A stretch of DNA of 64,000 nt from Candidatus Hydrogenisulfobacillus filiaventi (GCA_902809825.1 LR778114.1:2506338-2570337); one strand, 5' to 3'; shown: positions 16,391 to 25,235, counted from the first letter of the stretch. The notes: generated by a model not told the origin, from the sequence alone. Numbers and translations are program-made.

Positions 16391-18019
16391 CTAGCTGGTA
16401 AACCCGGTCGGGACTTCCGCCGTCCGCGTCTCGGCGATGGCCTCCAGTGCTTCCTGGGTGTCCTTGGTCTCGATGCCGCTGGCCACGCCCCAGTAGTAGA
16501 AGATAAGGCTCATGACCGCGACCACCACCAGGTCCAGGGGGTAGTGGATGAGGCCCTTGCCGCCGTTGTAGGCAGCCCCGAACCGCCCGGCCCCAAAGTA
16601 GGAGATGGCCAGCAGGTAGACCACCAGCCAGATACCGGCCCGGATGGTCTGCGGGGTCGGCCGGTCAATGGCCCGGGGGGCCACCGCGGCGGCGAGGGCG
16701 TACAGCACGATCCCGATCAGGACGGCAATCAGCAGCTTGGAGTCCACCGCCCACGTCGACCAGTAGATGATGAGGGACCCGATAATAAAGGCCACCGGGG
16801 CCCAGAAGCCCAACGCCCCCAGCCGGAAGGGCCGGTGGGCGTCCGGGGCGGTGCGCCGGAGCACCGAGGCGGCTACCGGTCCGATGATGTAGGTGAGCAC
16901 CGTCGCCGCCGAGACCACCCCCACCAGCGACTGCCAGGAGGGGAAGGGCAGCAGATAGAGCAGGCTCATGATGAGGGCCAGCACCAGTGCCCCCACCGGG
17001 ATCCCCGTCCGGGGGTCCACCTTGGCCAGCCCGCGGGGGAAGTAGCCATTGTTGGCCAGGGCATAGATGACCCGGGTGGTGGAGGCGATGTAAATGTTAC
17101 CGGTGCCGCCCGGGGACACCACCGCATCCGCATACAGCAGCACCGCCAGCCAGCCGAGGCCCAGGGTGCTGGCCAGCTGGGCGAAGGGGGCCTGGAAGAT
17201 CTTCGGCAGGTAGTCCCAACCCTTGCTAAGGTCGTGCTGGGGCACGGCACCGGTGAAGACCACCTGCAGCATCACATAAAGGATAATGCCGAGGATGATG
17301 GACAGGATGACGGCCCGGGGCACATCCCGCTGGGGATTGCGGGCCTCCCCAGCCAAGTCCACCGCCTGGCGGAAGCCGAGGTAGGCAAAGACAATCCCCG
17401 ACGTAGCCACCGCCTCCATCACCCCTGCCGACCCCTTGGCCATAAATCCTCCATCGGCGTGGAAGTTGCTCCCGTGCAGGCCGACGAACAGGAAGACCAG
17501 GATGGTCAGGGTCGGCATGATGAACTTGATGAGGGTCAGGGGTGTGTTGACATTGGCGAAGGTGCGGACCCCGAAGTAGTTGATGAGGAAGAACGCCACC
17601 AGCAGCAGGGCCGCCAGTACCAGCCCGAAGCCGGTCAGCAGACTGGCGTGGCTGTTCCACAAGCCCGGCACGTAGCGCGAAGCATACTGCATCACCGCCT
17701 CCGCCTCCACCGCCGGTACGGAGGCGTAGGCAATCCAGGCCGCCCACCCCATGATGAATCCCGTCAGGTGGCCGTGGCTGAACTGAGGATAGCGGGCAAT
17801 CCCGCCCGATTCGGGCAGCATCCCCCCAAGTTCCGCGTAGACGAGCCCGATCAGCATCACCGCCACCCCGCCGATGACCCAGGACAGGATAGCAGCTGGA
17901 CCCGCCACGCTGGCAGCAGTGGGGGCCGACAACAACCAGCCGGATCCGATAATGGCGCCCATCGACGCCATAGTCAGGTCCAGTAGGCCCAGCTCATGTT
18001 TGAGGTACTTGCTGGCCAC
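16391..18019 (-). CDS. APC-superfamily amino acid permease
   Basis: Integral membrane transporter with about 12-14 hydrophobic segments over 542 residues. The start region HELGLLDLTMASMGAIIGSGWLL contains the G-[AI]-IIGSG signature of helix 1 of amino acid/polyamine/organocation carriers, and helix 6 carries AYLGFRQAVDLAGEARNPQRDVP, a typical APC motif. GTG 18019 was chosen for GGGAGG eight bases ahead. The substrate is not readable from sequence; a divergent assignment to basic or branched amino acids cannot be made. It is directly downstream of a PAS/AAA+/Fis regulator on the same strand, an arrangement like RocR with its amino acid permeases, so regulation by that protein is likely. Confidence 0.85.
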   Translation of the reverse strand: MASKYLKHELGLLDLTMASMGAIIGSGWLLSAPTAASVAGPAAILSWVIGGVAVMLIGLVYAELGGMLPESGGIARYPQFSHGHLTGFIMGWAAWIAYASVPAVEAEAVMQYASRYVPGLWNSHASLLTGFGLVLAALLLVAFFLINYFGVRTFANVNTPLTLIKFIMPTLTILVFLFVGLHGSNFHADGGFMAKGSAGVMEAVATSGIVFAYLGFRQAVDLAGEARNPQRDVPRAVILSIILGIILYVMLQVVFTGAVPQHDLSKGWDYLPKIFQAPFAQLASTLGLGWLAVLLYADAVVSPGGTGNIYIASTTRVIYALANNGYFPRGLAKVDPRTGIPVGALVLALIMSLLYLLPFPSWQSLVGVVSAATVLTYIIGPVAASVLRRTAPDAHRPFRLGALGFWAPVAFIIGSLIIYWSTWAVDSKLLIAVLIGIVLYALAAAVAPRAIDRPTPQTIRAGIWLVVYLLAISYFGAGRFGAAYNGGKGLIHYPLDLVVVAVMSLIFYYWGVASGIETKDTQEALEAIAETRTAEVPTGFTS

Positions 18020-18075
18020 GTATAAAACCTCCCATCTTGCAATAGTGGTCAAAGAACCTTCCCGGAGCCCGCCCT

Positions 18076-18104
18076 ATTGTACGATATAAGTGCCACCAGT
18101 CTAA
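18076..18104 (-). promoter_or_regulatory. Probable sigma-A promoter of the permease gene
   Basis: Minus-strand TTAGAC, 17 bases, TACAAT, ending 57 bases before the GTG. The -10 matches five of six; the -35 is weak. The spacer contains TGGCAC, half of a sigma-54 -24 element, but the -12 GC is not in place. Confidence 0.4.
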
Positions 18105-18187
18105 CACATAAGGCCGGGTGAACCGTTTCCACCCCTCCCGGGCCGGTCCGCGCCTATTGTAGCCTCTCGGCCCGCCGCGCGCGAGGG

Positions 18188-19546
18188 CTAGTGTCCCTGC
18201 CGCAAGCGGTATTGCAGGGTCTGCCGCGGCACCCCCAGGAGGCGGGCGGCCTCGGAGATGTTCCCGCCGGTGCGAGCCAGGGCCTGGGAAATGAGTTCCA
18301 GCTCGTGCTGGCGCAACCGCCGGCGCAGATTCCACTCCCCGCCATCCGCCCGGGGTACGCGTCCCAGCCAGGTGGGCAGGTCCCCTTCCTCCACCCGCCC
18401 CCCTAGACTGGTGGCGACCGCCTGGGCGAGCACCCGGAACAGCTCCCGCAGGTTGCCAGGCCAGGCGTAGGCCGCCATCCGGTCCAGGGCCGCAGGGCTG
18501 AGGCTCAAGGTGCGGCCGTAATGCCGGCTCCAGCGCCCGAGCGCCCAGGCGGTAAGGGCCGGCAGGTCCTGCAGCCGGTGACGGAGCGACGGCAGGTGAA
18601 TCTCCACCGCCGCCAGCCGGTCATAAAGGTCCTGCCGCAAGGTTCCGGCCCGGGCCCCGCCGGGCGCAGCAGTGGTGGCCATCAGCCGCACCGTGATCGC
18701 CTCCGCCGCCCCGCCTGTCCGCCACACCTGCGAGCGGGCCAGGGCCGCGGCCAACAGACCCTGAATGCGGGGAGCCGCCTCCTCCACCTGCTTCAGCAGC
18801 ACGCTGCCCCCGGCGGGACGCACCAGCAGACCCTGGCCGGGCCCATCGCCCAGGAGGGCTGAATGCGCCTCGGTTTCGGAGAGAGAGGCGGGCAGCACGG
18901 TGAAGGGGGCTGCGGCCCGGGGCCCGGCGGCATGGATGAGGGCGGCCAGGGTTTCCTTGCCTGTCCCCGGTTCGCCGGCCAGCAGCACGGGGGCGTCGCC
19001 TGCGGCCGCCTGACGGGCCAGGTGCACTGCCTCCTGATAGGCGGCGTCCTCCCCTACCACCAGGTCCTCCCAGCTACGCGGGCGCAGCAGGTCCAGGTCG
19101 GGCCAGAACCGCGCCTCCGCTGGCGCTGCCGCCCGTTCCCGGGCGGGCTCCGGCTGGCCGCCCGCCGCCAGCTGCCGGCTTAAGGTCAGCACCTCGGTGA
19201 TGTCGCGCGAGATTTCCATCGCCCCGGCTAGCGTACCCCCGTCAAAGATCGGATAGGTGGAGTTGACAGTGGTGATGGTGCGGCCCTTATAGTTCGTAAA
19301 GCTCTGCCGTTGGTTGAGGAAGGCGCGCCGGGTGCGCAGCACCTTGAGGAGGGTGGAGGTCTCCTCGGTCAGCGAGGGGTACACCTCCAGCACATGGCGG
19401 CCGATGACCTCGGACGCCAGCAGCCCCTCCCGCTCCGCCGCCACCCGGTTGAACAGCACCGTGCGGCCATGGCGGTCGATTACATGCACCCCTTCGCTGG
19501 TGTTGTCGAGCAGGGTCTCCAGCACCCGCCGGTTGGAGATGGCCAT
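18188..19546 (-). CDS. PAS-AAA+-Fis regulator without a GAFTGA motif
   Basis: Built like a sigma-54 enhancer-binding protein (RocR type). A PAS domain comes first (SEGVHVIDRHGRTVLFNRVA; about 10-120), then an AAA+ domain with Walker A GEPGTGKE and arginine finger region RQDLYDRL, then a Fis-type helix-turn-helix (GGNISEAARLLGVPRQTLQY). The sigma-54 contact loop GAFTGA and the Walker B FLDE are absent: that part reads LLGDGPGQGLLVRPAGGSVLLKQVEEA. It probably does not remodel sigma-54 holoenzyme and may regulate in another way, as TyrR does. ATG 19546 follows GGGGAGG; an earlier ATG at 19564 contributes that site. It precedes the amino acid permease. Confidence 0.8.
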   Translation of the reverse strand: MAISNRRVLETLLDNTSEGVHVIDRHGRTVLFNRVAAEREGLLASEVIGRHVLEVYPSLTEETSTLLKVLRTRRAFLNQRQSFTNYKGRTITTVNSTYPIFDGGTLAGAMEISRDITEVLTLSRQLAAGGQPEPARERAAAPAEARFWPDLDLLRPRSWEDLVVGEDAAYQEAVHLARQAAAGDAPVLLAGEPGTGKETLAALIHAAGPRAAAPFTVLPASLSETEAHSALLGDGPGQGLLVRPAGGSVLLKQVEEAAPRIQGLLAAALARSQVWRTGGAAEAITVRLMATTAAPGGARAGTLRQDLYDRLAAVEIHLPSLRHRLQDLPALTAWALGRWSRHYGRTLSLSPAALDRMAAYAWPGNLRELFRVLAQAVATSLGGRVEEGDLPTWLGRVPRADGGEWNLRRRLRQHELELISQALARTGGNISEAARLLGVPRQTLQYRLRQGH

Positions 19547-19646
19547 CCCCCGCTGCCTCCCCATGGGCTGTCATCCCTCTCATTCTAGCGCGGCAGGACA
19601 GGCAGACGCGGGGCTGCAGGGCGGGTGGTTTTTTCTGCCATCCCGC

Positions 19647-19675
19647 TTGTGGAGGGCGGCAGGCCCGGGTATGCT
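19647..19675 (+). promoter_or_regulatory. Probable promoter of the J-domain gene
   Basis: TTGTGG, 17 bases, TATGCT, ending 29 bases before ATG 19705, with AAGGGAGG between. Spacing is ideal and matches are moderate. Confidence 0.45.
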
Positions 19676-19704
19676 AACAGTAATCCGGCATAAGGGAGGA
19701 CGCC

Positions 19705-20343
19705 ATGAACGGGGAGGATCCTTGGGCGGAACTGGGCCTGCGGCCCGGCGCGGACGCCGCCACCGTACGGGCGGCCTATCTGCGTGCTGTGAAGGCCCAT
19801 CATCCCGACCGCTTCCGCACCGACCCCGCCCGGTTCCGGGCGGAAGAGGAGCGCATGAAGCGCATCAACGCCGCCTACCGCCGCATCCTCGAAGGGGCGG
19901 CCGCACCCTCCACCCGACCCGACCCGCCCCCGCCCCGCCCCGGACCGGTCTGTTCCCGCCACGGGGGACCGGCGGTGACCACCTGCCAGGTGTGCGGGAC
20001 GCCCCTCTGCCCTGCCTGCGAAGGCTGGCGGGAACGGCGCTGCTACCGGCACCGGCGGGCGGCGGCCGCCACGCGCACCCCTGCCGGCGGGCCGGCCGCG
20101 GCCGCGGCCGTCTGGGTTCCGCTGCTGGCCGGGGTCGCCGTGAGCCGCATGCTGGGGTTCCCCCTGGTGGCAATCCTGCTCGCAGTCGGGCTCTACCTCA
20201 CGGTGCTGGGGGCCCGGCGCCTATGGCGCTGGCGCTGGCTGGGCATCGCCCTCATGGTGTTCTTCCCCTACAGCATGCCCCTAGCCGGCGTCTACACCCT
20301 GTTTACGGCCCTGGGCCCCGGACGGCGCCGGGCCTGGTCCTGA
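19705..20343 (+). CDS. Membrane-anchored J-domain protein with zinc finger
   Basis: Residues 1-65 form a J domain (DPWAELGLRPGADAATVRAAY, then the HPD motif in KAHHPDRF), the part that stimulates DnaK ATPase. A proline-rich linker leads to a B-box-like zinc cluster (CSRHGG, TCQVCGTPLCPACEGW; about 92-120). Two or three hydrophobic helices (about 133-190) complete the 212 residues. There is no G/F or DnaJ zinc domain, so it is a type III J-protein that probably recruits DnaK to the inner membrane. It overlaps the end of the convergent cytochrome gene. Good ribosome site AAGGGAGG. Confidence 0.82.
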   Translation: MNGEDPWAELGLRPGADAATVRAAYLRAVKAHHPDRFRTDPARFRAEEERMKRINAAYRRILEGAAAPSTRPDPPPPRPGPVCSRHGGPAVTTCQVCGTPLCPACEGWRERRCYRHRRAAAATRTPAGGPAAAAAVWVPLLAGVAVSRMLGFPLVAILLAVGLYLTVLGARRLWRWRWLGIALMVFFPYSMPLAGVYTLFTALGPGRRRAWS

Positions 20344-20707
20344 TTGCGGCCGCAGACTGAGCACATAGCGGGTCACCGCATCCAGCTCTTTCGGGTCCAG
20401 CACCGCCGCCCATCCCGGCATGGGCGGGCGGCCCCTGGCGATGACCGCCCGCACCCGCTGCGGGGGCCATTGCTCCGGGTCGAGCCGGTCCAGGGGAGGC
20501 GCGGTGCGCCCGTCCGGCAGCGGCCACAGGGCGCGGCCGTCCCCCCGCGGACCATGACAGGAGAGACAGGCGGCGGTGTAGATGCGGGCCCCCGTTGCCA
20601 GCGGGTCGGCCGGCGGGGCCGGGGGCGGGCGGTGCCGGCCGCGGCCAGGGCCACAAGCCGGCCACGGTCACAGCCCCGATGGCCAGGAGGCGGTGGAGGC
20701 CGGTCAT
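20281..20707 (-). pseudogene. Monohaem cytochrome c with frameshift
   Basis: ATG 20707 overlaps the TGA of the phosphoesterase gene (ATGA), so translation is coupled. The first frame encodes a signal or anchor (MTGLHRLLAIGAVTVAGL) and a proline-rich linker. The haem motif is in another frame: ARIYTAACLSCHGPRGDG, followed by a normal cytochrome c fold (RTAPPLDRLDPEQW, the axial-methionine segment RGRPPMPGWAAVL, and ELDAVTRYVLSL), to TAG at 20281. Removing one base from the run CCCCC 20589-20593 (plus strand) joins GNG to ARIYTAACLSCH and repairs the gene, giving about 141 residues. An exported electron carrier is likely. The 3' end overlaps the convergent J-protein gene. Confidence 0.7.
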
Positions 20708-21594
20708 GCGCCCCGCCCCTCCCCGGTGGCCACTCCGGCCAGAGCCTGATCCATCACCCGGAACGCGCCCTCCGCGGTCACATCCACCACCCGCCAGCCG
20801 AGCCCCATCCAGGGATCCGACTGGGACTGCGGCCAGGTGAAGAGGCGGGTGAGGGCGCGGGGCTCGGGATAGGGCCAGGCCAGCGGCAGGGCGGTCTGTT
20901 CCCTGCCGCCCGGGCGCAGCACCTGATGGACATGGCCGCTCAGGATGAGGACGTGCCGGAAAGGGCGGAGCAGGGTCAGGGCGGCGGCACCGTCATAGGT
21001 GTACCAGTTCCAGGGCGGGAAGACGGGATGCAGCGGGGCGTGGGCGAGCACCACGACGGGAGTACCGGGGTCCAGCCGCTCCAGTTCCCGGCCCAGCCAG
21101 GCCAGCTGGGCCCGGCCCAAGAAGAATCCGTGCGACACGTTGTCGAGGGCCAGGAAGCGGACACCGGCCGCGGAAAAGGCATAATAGGGCTCGCCCAACA
21201 CCTGCCGGTACACCGCCCCGCCGTCGGGCAGGGCATCATGCTCCCCCGGCAGGGTGTAGACCGCCCGCCCGGCGGCTGCCAGGGTCTGCCGCGCCAGGGC
21301 CAGACGTTCCCGACGGCGGGCGTCCTCGTCCACGGCCTGGGTAAGATCGCCTGTCACCACCACCAGCGCGGGGGGAGGCTGCAGCCGGGCAATGGCGGTC
21401 ATGGCCCGCGCCAGGGCGTTGGGGATGTCGCGGTTGGCTTCCCCACGGTAGCCGAGATGGATGTCGCTCAACTGCACGAACCGTAAACGCGGGGCCGCCT
21501 CCGCCCGGACCGCGCCCGGAAGCCACCAGCCGGTCGCCGCCCCCAGCCCCAGGCCCAGCAGCCGGCGCCGTGTCAGGCCCTTGGCCTCCGCCAT
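20704..21594 (-). CDS. Tat-exported calcineurin-like metallophosphoesterase
   Basis: The N-terminus TRRRLLGLGLGAATGWWLPGA looks like a twin-arginine signal (an RR within a basic n-region, then a hydrophobic core, cleavage near 30). The dinuclear metal motifs follow in order: LSDIHLG, VTGDLTQ, GEHD (GNHD in most relatives), AHAPLH and GHVH. It should hydrolyse a phosphomonoester or diester outside the membrane; the substrate is unknown. At 296 residues it is of family size. The stop overlaps the start of the cytochrome c gene by four bases, so the two exported proteins are made from one message. Confidence 0.85.
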   Translation of the reverse strand: MAEAKGLTRRRLLGLGLGAATGWWLPGAVRAEAAPRLRFVQLSDIHLGYRGEANRDIPNALARAMTAIARLQPPPALVVVTGDLTQAVDEDARRRERLALARQTLAAAGRAVYTLPGEHDALPDGGAVYRQVLGEPYYAFSAAGVRFLALDNVSHGFFLGRAQLAWLGRELERLDPGTPVVVLAHAPLHPVFPPWNWYTYDGAAALTLLRPFRHVLILSGHVHQVLRPGGREQTALPLAWPYPEPRALTRLFTWPQSQSDPWMGLGWRVVDVTAEGAFRVMDQALAGVATGEGRGA

Positions 21595-21653
21595 GCCGGT
21601 CCCCCTTCCCGGGCGCCCACCGCCCGGAATGAGGGTGCCCGCTCTGGGTCCGC

Positions 21654-22484
21654 TTATACATCGGCCCGCGGGGGTTCCCCCGGCCGGGAGGCGGCTGTGA
21701 ACAGCGCCGGGCCCAGGACAGCCAGGAAGTCGAGCACGAGGGCGGAGAGGGCGATGGCCAGGAAGCCGCCCAGCACGGGAATGAGGGCTAGGATGGCCGT
21801 CACGATCCAGGCCCCGATGGCCAGGGTCAGGAACAGGACCGCCGTCTGCCAGGCCGGTCCCACATGGCGCAACGTCCAGCTCCAGGCGGCCCCGAAGGCC
21901 TTGAGCGGGGCCTCCAGGCCGTAGAACACCGCCCCGAGCGCATAGAGCGTAGCCGCGAACCAGAGCGCGAGGACCGCGATGACCACAATCATAGCCAGGA
22001 TCTCGAACACCGCCAGCAGGCCCGCCGCCTGACCCGCCACCCCGAAGAGGGCCGATATCCCCGCCAGCAGCCCGCTCACCACGGCCAGGGTCAGGACGAG
22101 CAGGACCTCAAAGCCCAGGCCCCGCCAGAACTCACGCACGGCGTACCGCCAGAAGGTCCAGATCCCGGTCCCGGGCTCGTTCTTCAGCACCGCCGCGGCT
22201 CCCCCGTATAGCCCGGCGGTGGAGAAGGGCAACAGGATGAGCAGGAAGCTCAGGAACACCAGCACCAGCTTCACCGCCAGCCCTGGCGGCAGTGCCGGCA
22301 GAGGGTGCTGGAACAGGGCCGGGGAGGGATGCCGCAGCCAGGCGGGCAGCTGCGGCGCCAGGCGGTCAGCCACCAGCAGCTGTACCCCGCTGTTCACGAA
22401 TAGATACCAGAAGGCCAGCATCCACAACTGCGGCCGCCGGCGGAGCTCTTCCCAGGCGGAACGGAATAGCATCGGAACCGACAC
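21654..22484 (-). CDS. Polytopic membrane protein
   Basis: About 276 residues with six hydrophobic segments (for example VKLVLVFLSFLLILLPFSTAGL, FEILAMIVVIAVLALWFAATL and AIGAWIVTAILALIPVLGGFLA). The opening MLFRSAWEELRRRPQLWMLAFWYLF and the repeating pattern resemble glycerophosphodiesterase-membrane-domain or DUF4013 proteins, but I cannot settle the family. GTG 22484 was chosen for GGGAGGGGG seven bases ahead; ATG 22472 is the alternative. There is no catalytic motif. It is divergent from the first nitrilase-like gene, with about 100 bases between them. Confidence 0.6.
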   Translation of the reverse strand: MSVPMLFRSAWEELRRRPQLWMLAFWYLFVNSGVQLLVADRLAPQLPAWLRHPSPALFQHPLPALPPGLAVKLVLVFLSFLLILLPFSTAGLYGGAAAVLKNEPGTGIWTFWRYAVREFWRGLGFEVLLVLTLAVVSGLLAGISALFGVAGQAAGLLAVFEILAMIVVIAVLALWFAATLYALGAVFYGLEAPLKAFGAAWSWTLRHVGPAWQTAVLFLTLAIGAWIVTAILALIPVLGGFLAIALSALVLDFLAVLGPALFTAASRPGEPPRADV

Positions 22485-22586
22485 CGATGGAACCCCCTCC
22501 CGGCCCCGCCTGCGGCAGGGGCCTTGACATCCCCTTGATTGTGCCACAAACCGGTGCAGGGGGCCGCCCCCGCCGGAGGGATGCTG

Positions 22587-23642
22587 ATGACCGCCATCGA
22601 CCTGTTTGCGCTGCAACCCTACATGACAGCTGCCGATTACCGCTCGGAAGCGGCGTTCCTCGCCAAGCTGGACCGCTTATTCGCCCGCGCCGCCGCCCTG
22701 CGGCGGGCGCCGGTGGCGGTGGCGGTGCTGCCCGAGGACGTGGCTTCCTTCCTGGCCCTAGCCCTGCCCGCTGCCGGGGGACTGGCCGGGGACCCGGACG
22801 TGCGCACCCTGGACGCCGCTTTCGCCCGCCTGGGCCGGCGGATGGCGGGCCGCCTTGCGGCCACCGCCCTGGCTGCCCGCGCCCTTTCCCTGCGCCGCGC
22901 CTTCTTCCTGGCCGCCGCCCCCACCGTGTGGACCATCTGGAGCCGGAGCGTGCGCACCCTGGCCCGTCGCTACGCGATGACCGTGGTGGGCGGCTCCGCA
23001 TTGCTGCCCGACGACGCCGGCGGGTACCGCGGGGACACCCTGCTGCCGCGCGGCAACCGCATCTACAACCTGTCCTTGACAGTAGGCCCAGACGGGCGGA
23101 CCCGGGCGGTGACCCGCAAGGTCAACCTCGTCCCCACCCAGGAGGACCGGCTGGGGCTCAGTCCCGGCCGCGCGGAGGCGGTGCCGGTACTGGACCTGGA
23201 TCCGGCCCTGCCGGGTATCGGCCTGGCCACCGCCATCTGCTACGACGCCTTCCGGGTACCGCACACCGACCGGGAACCCCGCTTTCACCCCCTGCTGCCC
23301 GATCTAGGCCGGCGGGGGGCAAGCCTGGTGGCGCAGCCGTCCGCCAATCCCTGGCCCTGGGCCGGTCCCTGGGTGTTGGGCCGGCCCGGGGACAGCCGCA
23401 CCCGCAGCCGGCAATGGGATGAGGAAGGGGCGCTGGCCGCACTGCGCGATGCCCCCGAGGTGGCGGTGGTGGTCAACGCGCTCCTGCTGCTGGACCTGTG
23501 GGACGTCCATTTCGACGGCCGCTCGGCCATCTTCGGGCGGGATGCAGCCGGGCAGCCGGTCATCCTGGCGGCCGCTGCCGGCTACCACGCAGGGCCCGAC
23601 GCGGAGACAGTGGTCCATTACCGCTGGGAGCCGGAGCAGTGA
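22587..23642 (+). CDS. Carbon-nitrogen hydrolase (nitrilase superfamily)
   Basis: Nitrilase-superfamily protein of 351 residues. The Glu-Lys-Cys triad can be placed: glutamate in AVLPEDVASF, lysine in TRKVNLVPTQED and cysteine in TAICYDAFR. It should hydrolyse an amide or nitrile; the substrate is unknown. An unusually helical insertion rich in alanine and arginine (about 60-120) lies between the glutamate and the lysine. ATG 22587 was chosen because GGAGGG ends six bases upstream. A second, divergent nitrilase-like gene starts 90 bases downstream on the same strand, and the two were probably one pathway or complex. Confidence 0.8.
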   Translation: MTAIDLFALQPYMTAADYRSEAAFLAKLDRLFARAAALRRAPVAVAVLPEDVASFLALALPAAGGLAGDPDVRTLDAAFARLGRRMAGRLAATALAARALSLRRAFFLAAAPTVWTIWSRSVRTLARRYAMTVVGGSALLPDDAGGYRGDTLLPRGNRIYNLSLTVGPDGRTRAVTRKVNLVPTQEDRLGLSPGRAEAVPVLDLDPALPGIGLATAICYDAFRVPHTDREPRFHPLLPDLGRRGASLVAQPSANPWPWAGPWVLGRPGDSRTRSRQWDEEGALAALRDAPEVAVVVNALLLLDLWDVHFDGRSAIFGRDAAGQPVILAAAAGYHAGPDAETVVHYRWEPEQ

Positions 23643-23732
23643 CGGCCGCTTGCGGGAGTCGCAGCCAGGGTCTAGTATTTCCAGTGAATGGATCGGAGCC
23701 CGGCCCAGGAGGCGGGGGAGGGGGCAATACAC

Positions 23733-25235
23733 GTGAGCCTGCCGCGTATCGCCGTCAGCCAGGCACCCTATACCCGGGATCCGGCGCAGGCCTGGGAAAG
23801 GATTGAAGGCCACCTGCGGGAGGCGGCGCGCCGCAACCTGGACCTGGTGGTGTTTCCGGAGTGGTTTCTGGGCCTCAATCCGGTGGAGGTACTGCCCAAC
23901 CGGCACAGCGAACGGTTGGGCGCCCTGGCCCGTGAGCTGGGGCTGACGGTGGTTACCGGCAGCGTCCGGGCCCTAGACCCGATTACCGGGCGCAAGCAGC
24001 AACGCGGGATGGTGATCGAGGCCGACGGCACCCTGGCCGGCACCCAGGCCAAGCTGAACTTTCTACCCACCGAACGGCCCTGGTTCGACAGCGGCGGCGG
24101 GCTTACCCCCATCCCCTCCCGCTGGGGCCGTATCCTGCTGCTGTTAGGGCCGGACGCCCAGGAGGAGGAGCTCTGGCGGCAGGCCGAAGCCTTCCGCCCG
24201 GACCTGCTCTGCATCCTCCCCGGCCTGCGCACCCAACGGGAGCGGGAGGCGGTCCAGGACCAGGCCCTGGCGGTCAGCGCCCGGGCCGGCTGTACCGTAG
24301 TCCTGGCCCCCCTGACCGGTCGCTTCAGCGGCACTGCCTACCTGGGCGGCGCCCTGGTGGCCCACCGGGGCCGTATCCTGGCCGCCGGGGACGAGAGCGT
24401 CCCCCTGCTGGTGGCAGGGGATCCGGAAGCCCCCTTGATCCAGCTCGGCACCACCGACGTATCGGCGGTGGTGCCTGTCGGCCCCCTGCGCCCGGGGGCG
24501 GCGGCCGAACTGCGGCGGGCGGTGGGGCTGGAGGCGGAGCGCCGGCTCATCCTGGACTGGGACGTCCTGACCGCGCCGGATCCGCCCGCCCTCACCCGGG
24601 AACTGCTGGAAGCGGCCCGCGAGAATCCCCGCTGGAAGGCGCTGGCCCCGGCGGTGCCCGGCCGGCCGGAATGGCTGCGGGGGGCGCTGGAAGCGGGGGC
24701 GGCCGGCGCTTTTGCCTATCCCGGCGTGAGCCGCCTGGCCCCGTTTGCCGACGAAGTCCTGGCGCTGGGGGAAGTGCTGACCGGGTACCGGCGGCCGCTG
24801 GTGGTGCATGCCGGCCCGGGGCCGGCGCCGTTGCGCCTGGATGCGCCGGAGCTGTGGGATGACTTCGCCCTGCGCTTTCCGGACGTCCCCCTAGTGGTCC
24901 TCCACCTGGGCGGACCTTCCCCGTACCGGGAGCAGGCCTTCTGCCTGGCCGCCCGCCATCCGCAGGTCTTCCTGGAGACTTCGGGCGCCCCCTTGCCGGC
25001 AGTACGGGCAGCGGCGGAGGAATTAGGCCCCGGGCGTCTACTGTTCGGGTCGGGGGGCGGGGCGCGCGACTTTGAACGGGAGTGGGCCCGGCTGCAGGAG
25101 CTGGCGCCGGTACTGGGGGAGCGGGCCTTTCAGGCTATCGTCAACGATAACGGCCGGCGGCTGTTCTTCACCGAACCCTCCGCCGGCGGCCTCAGCGCAA
25201 TGCCGGCCCTGCGGGCCTTCCGGCAGCCCGGCTGA
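23733..25235 (+). CDS. Degenerate nitrilase-like domain fused to an amidohydrolase-like domain
   Basis: GTG 23733 follows GGGGGAGGGGG. Residues 1-250 have the carbon-nitrogen hydrolase fold: glutamate in VFPEWFLGLNP (about 43) and lysine in QAKLNFLPTERPW (about 107) are present, but the nucleophile cysteine region reads ILLLLGPDAQEEE, without cysteine. Residues 270-480 look like the second half of an amidohydrolase-2 barrel: VVHAGPGPAP, VVLHLGGPSPY, ARHPQVFLETSG and RLLFGSGGGA (normally GSD). Metal ligands of the first strand are missing and the final aspartate is glycine. Both halves thus look catalytically weakened. I know no protein with this arrangement. Cotranscription with the nitrilase at 22587 is likely. 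Confidence 0.65.
   Translation: MSLPRIAVSQAPYTRDPAQAWERIEGHLREAARRNLDLVVFPEWFLGLNPVEVLPNRHSERLGALARELGLTVVTGSVRALDPITGRKQQRGMVIEADGTLAGTQAKLNFLPTERPWFDSGGGLTPIPSRWGRILLLLGPDAQEEELWRQAEAFRPDLLCILPGLRTQREREAVQDQALAVSARAGCTVVLAPLTGRFSGTAYLGGALVAHRGRILAAGDESVPLLVAGDPEAPLIQLGTTDVSAVVPVGPLRPGAAAELRRAVGLEAERRLILDWDVLTAPDPPALTRELLEAARENPRWKALAPAVPGRPEWLRGALEAGAAGAFAYPGVSRLAPFADEVLALGEVLTGYRRPLVVHAGPGPAPLRLDAPELWDDFALRFPDVPLVVLHLGGPSPYREQAFCLAARHPQVFLETSGAPLPAVRAAAEELGPGRLLFGSGGGARDFEREWARLQELAPVLGERAFQAIVNDNGRRLFFTEPSAGGLSAMPALRAFRQPG

Noticed and set aside
18076..18104. A sigma-54 promoter before the permease (TGGCAC)
   Set aside because: The -12 element lacks GC at the right distance, and a better sigma-A pair overlaps it.
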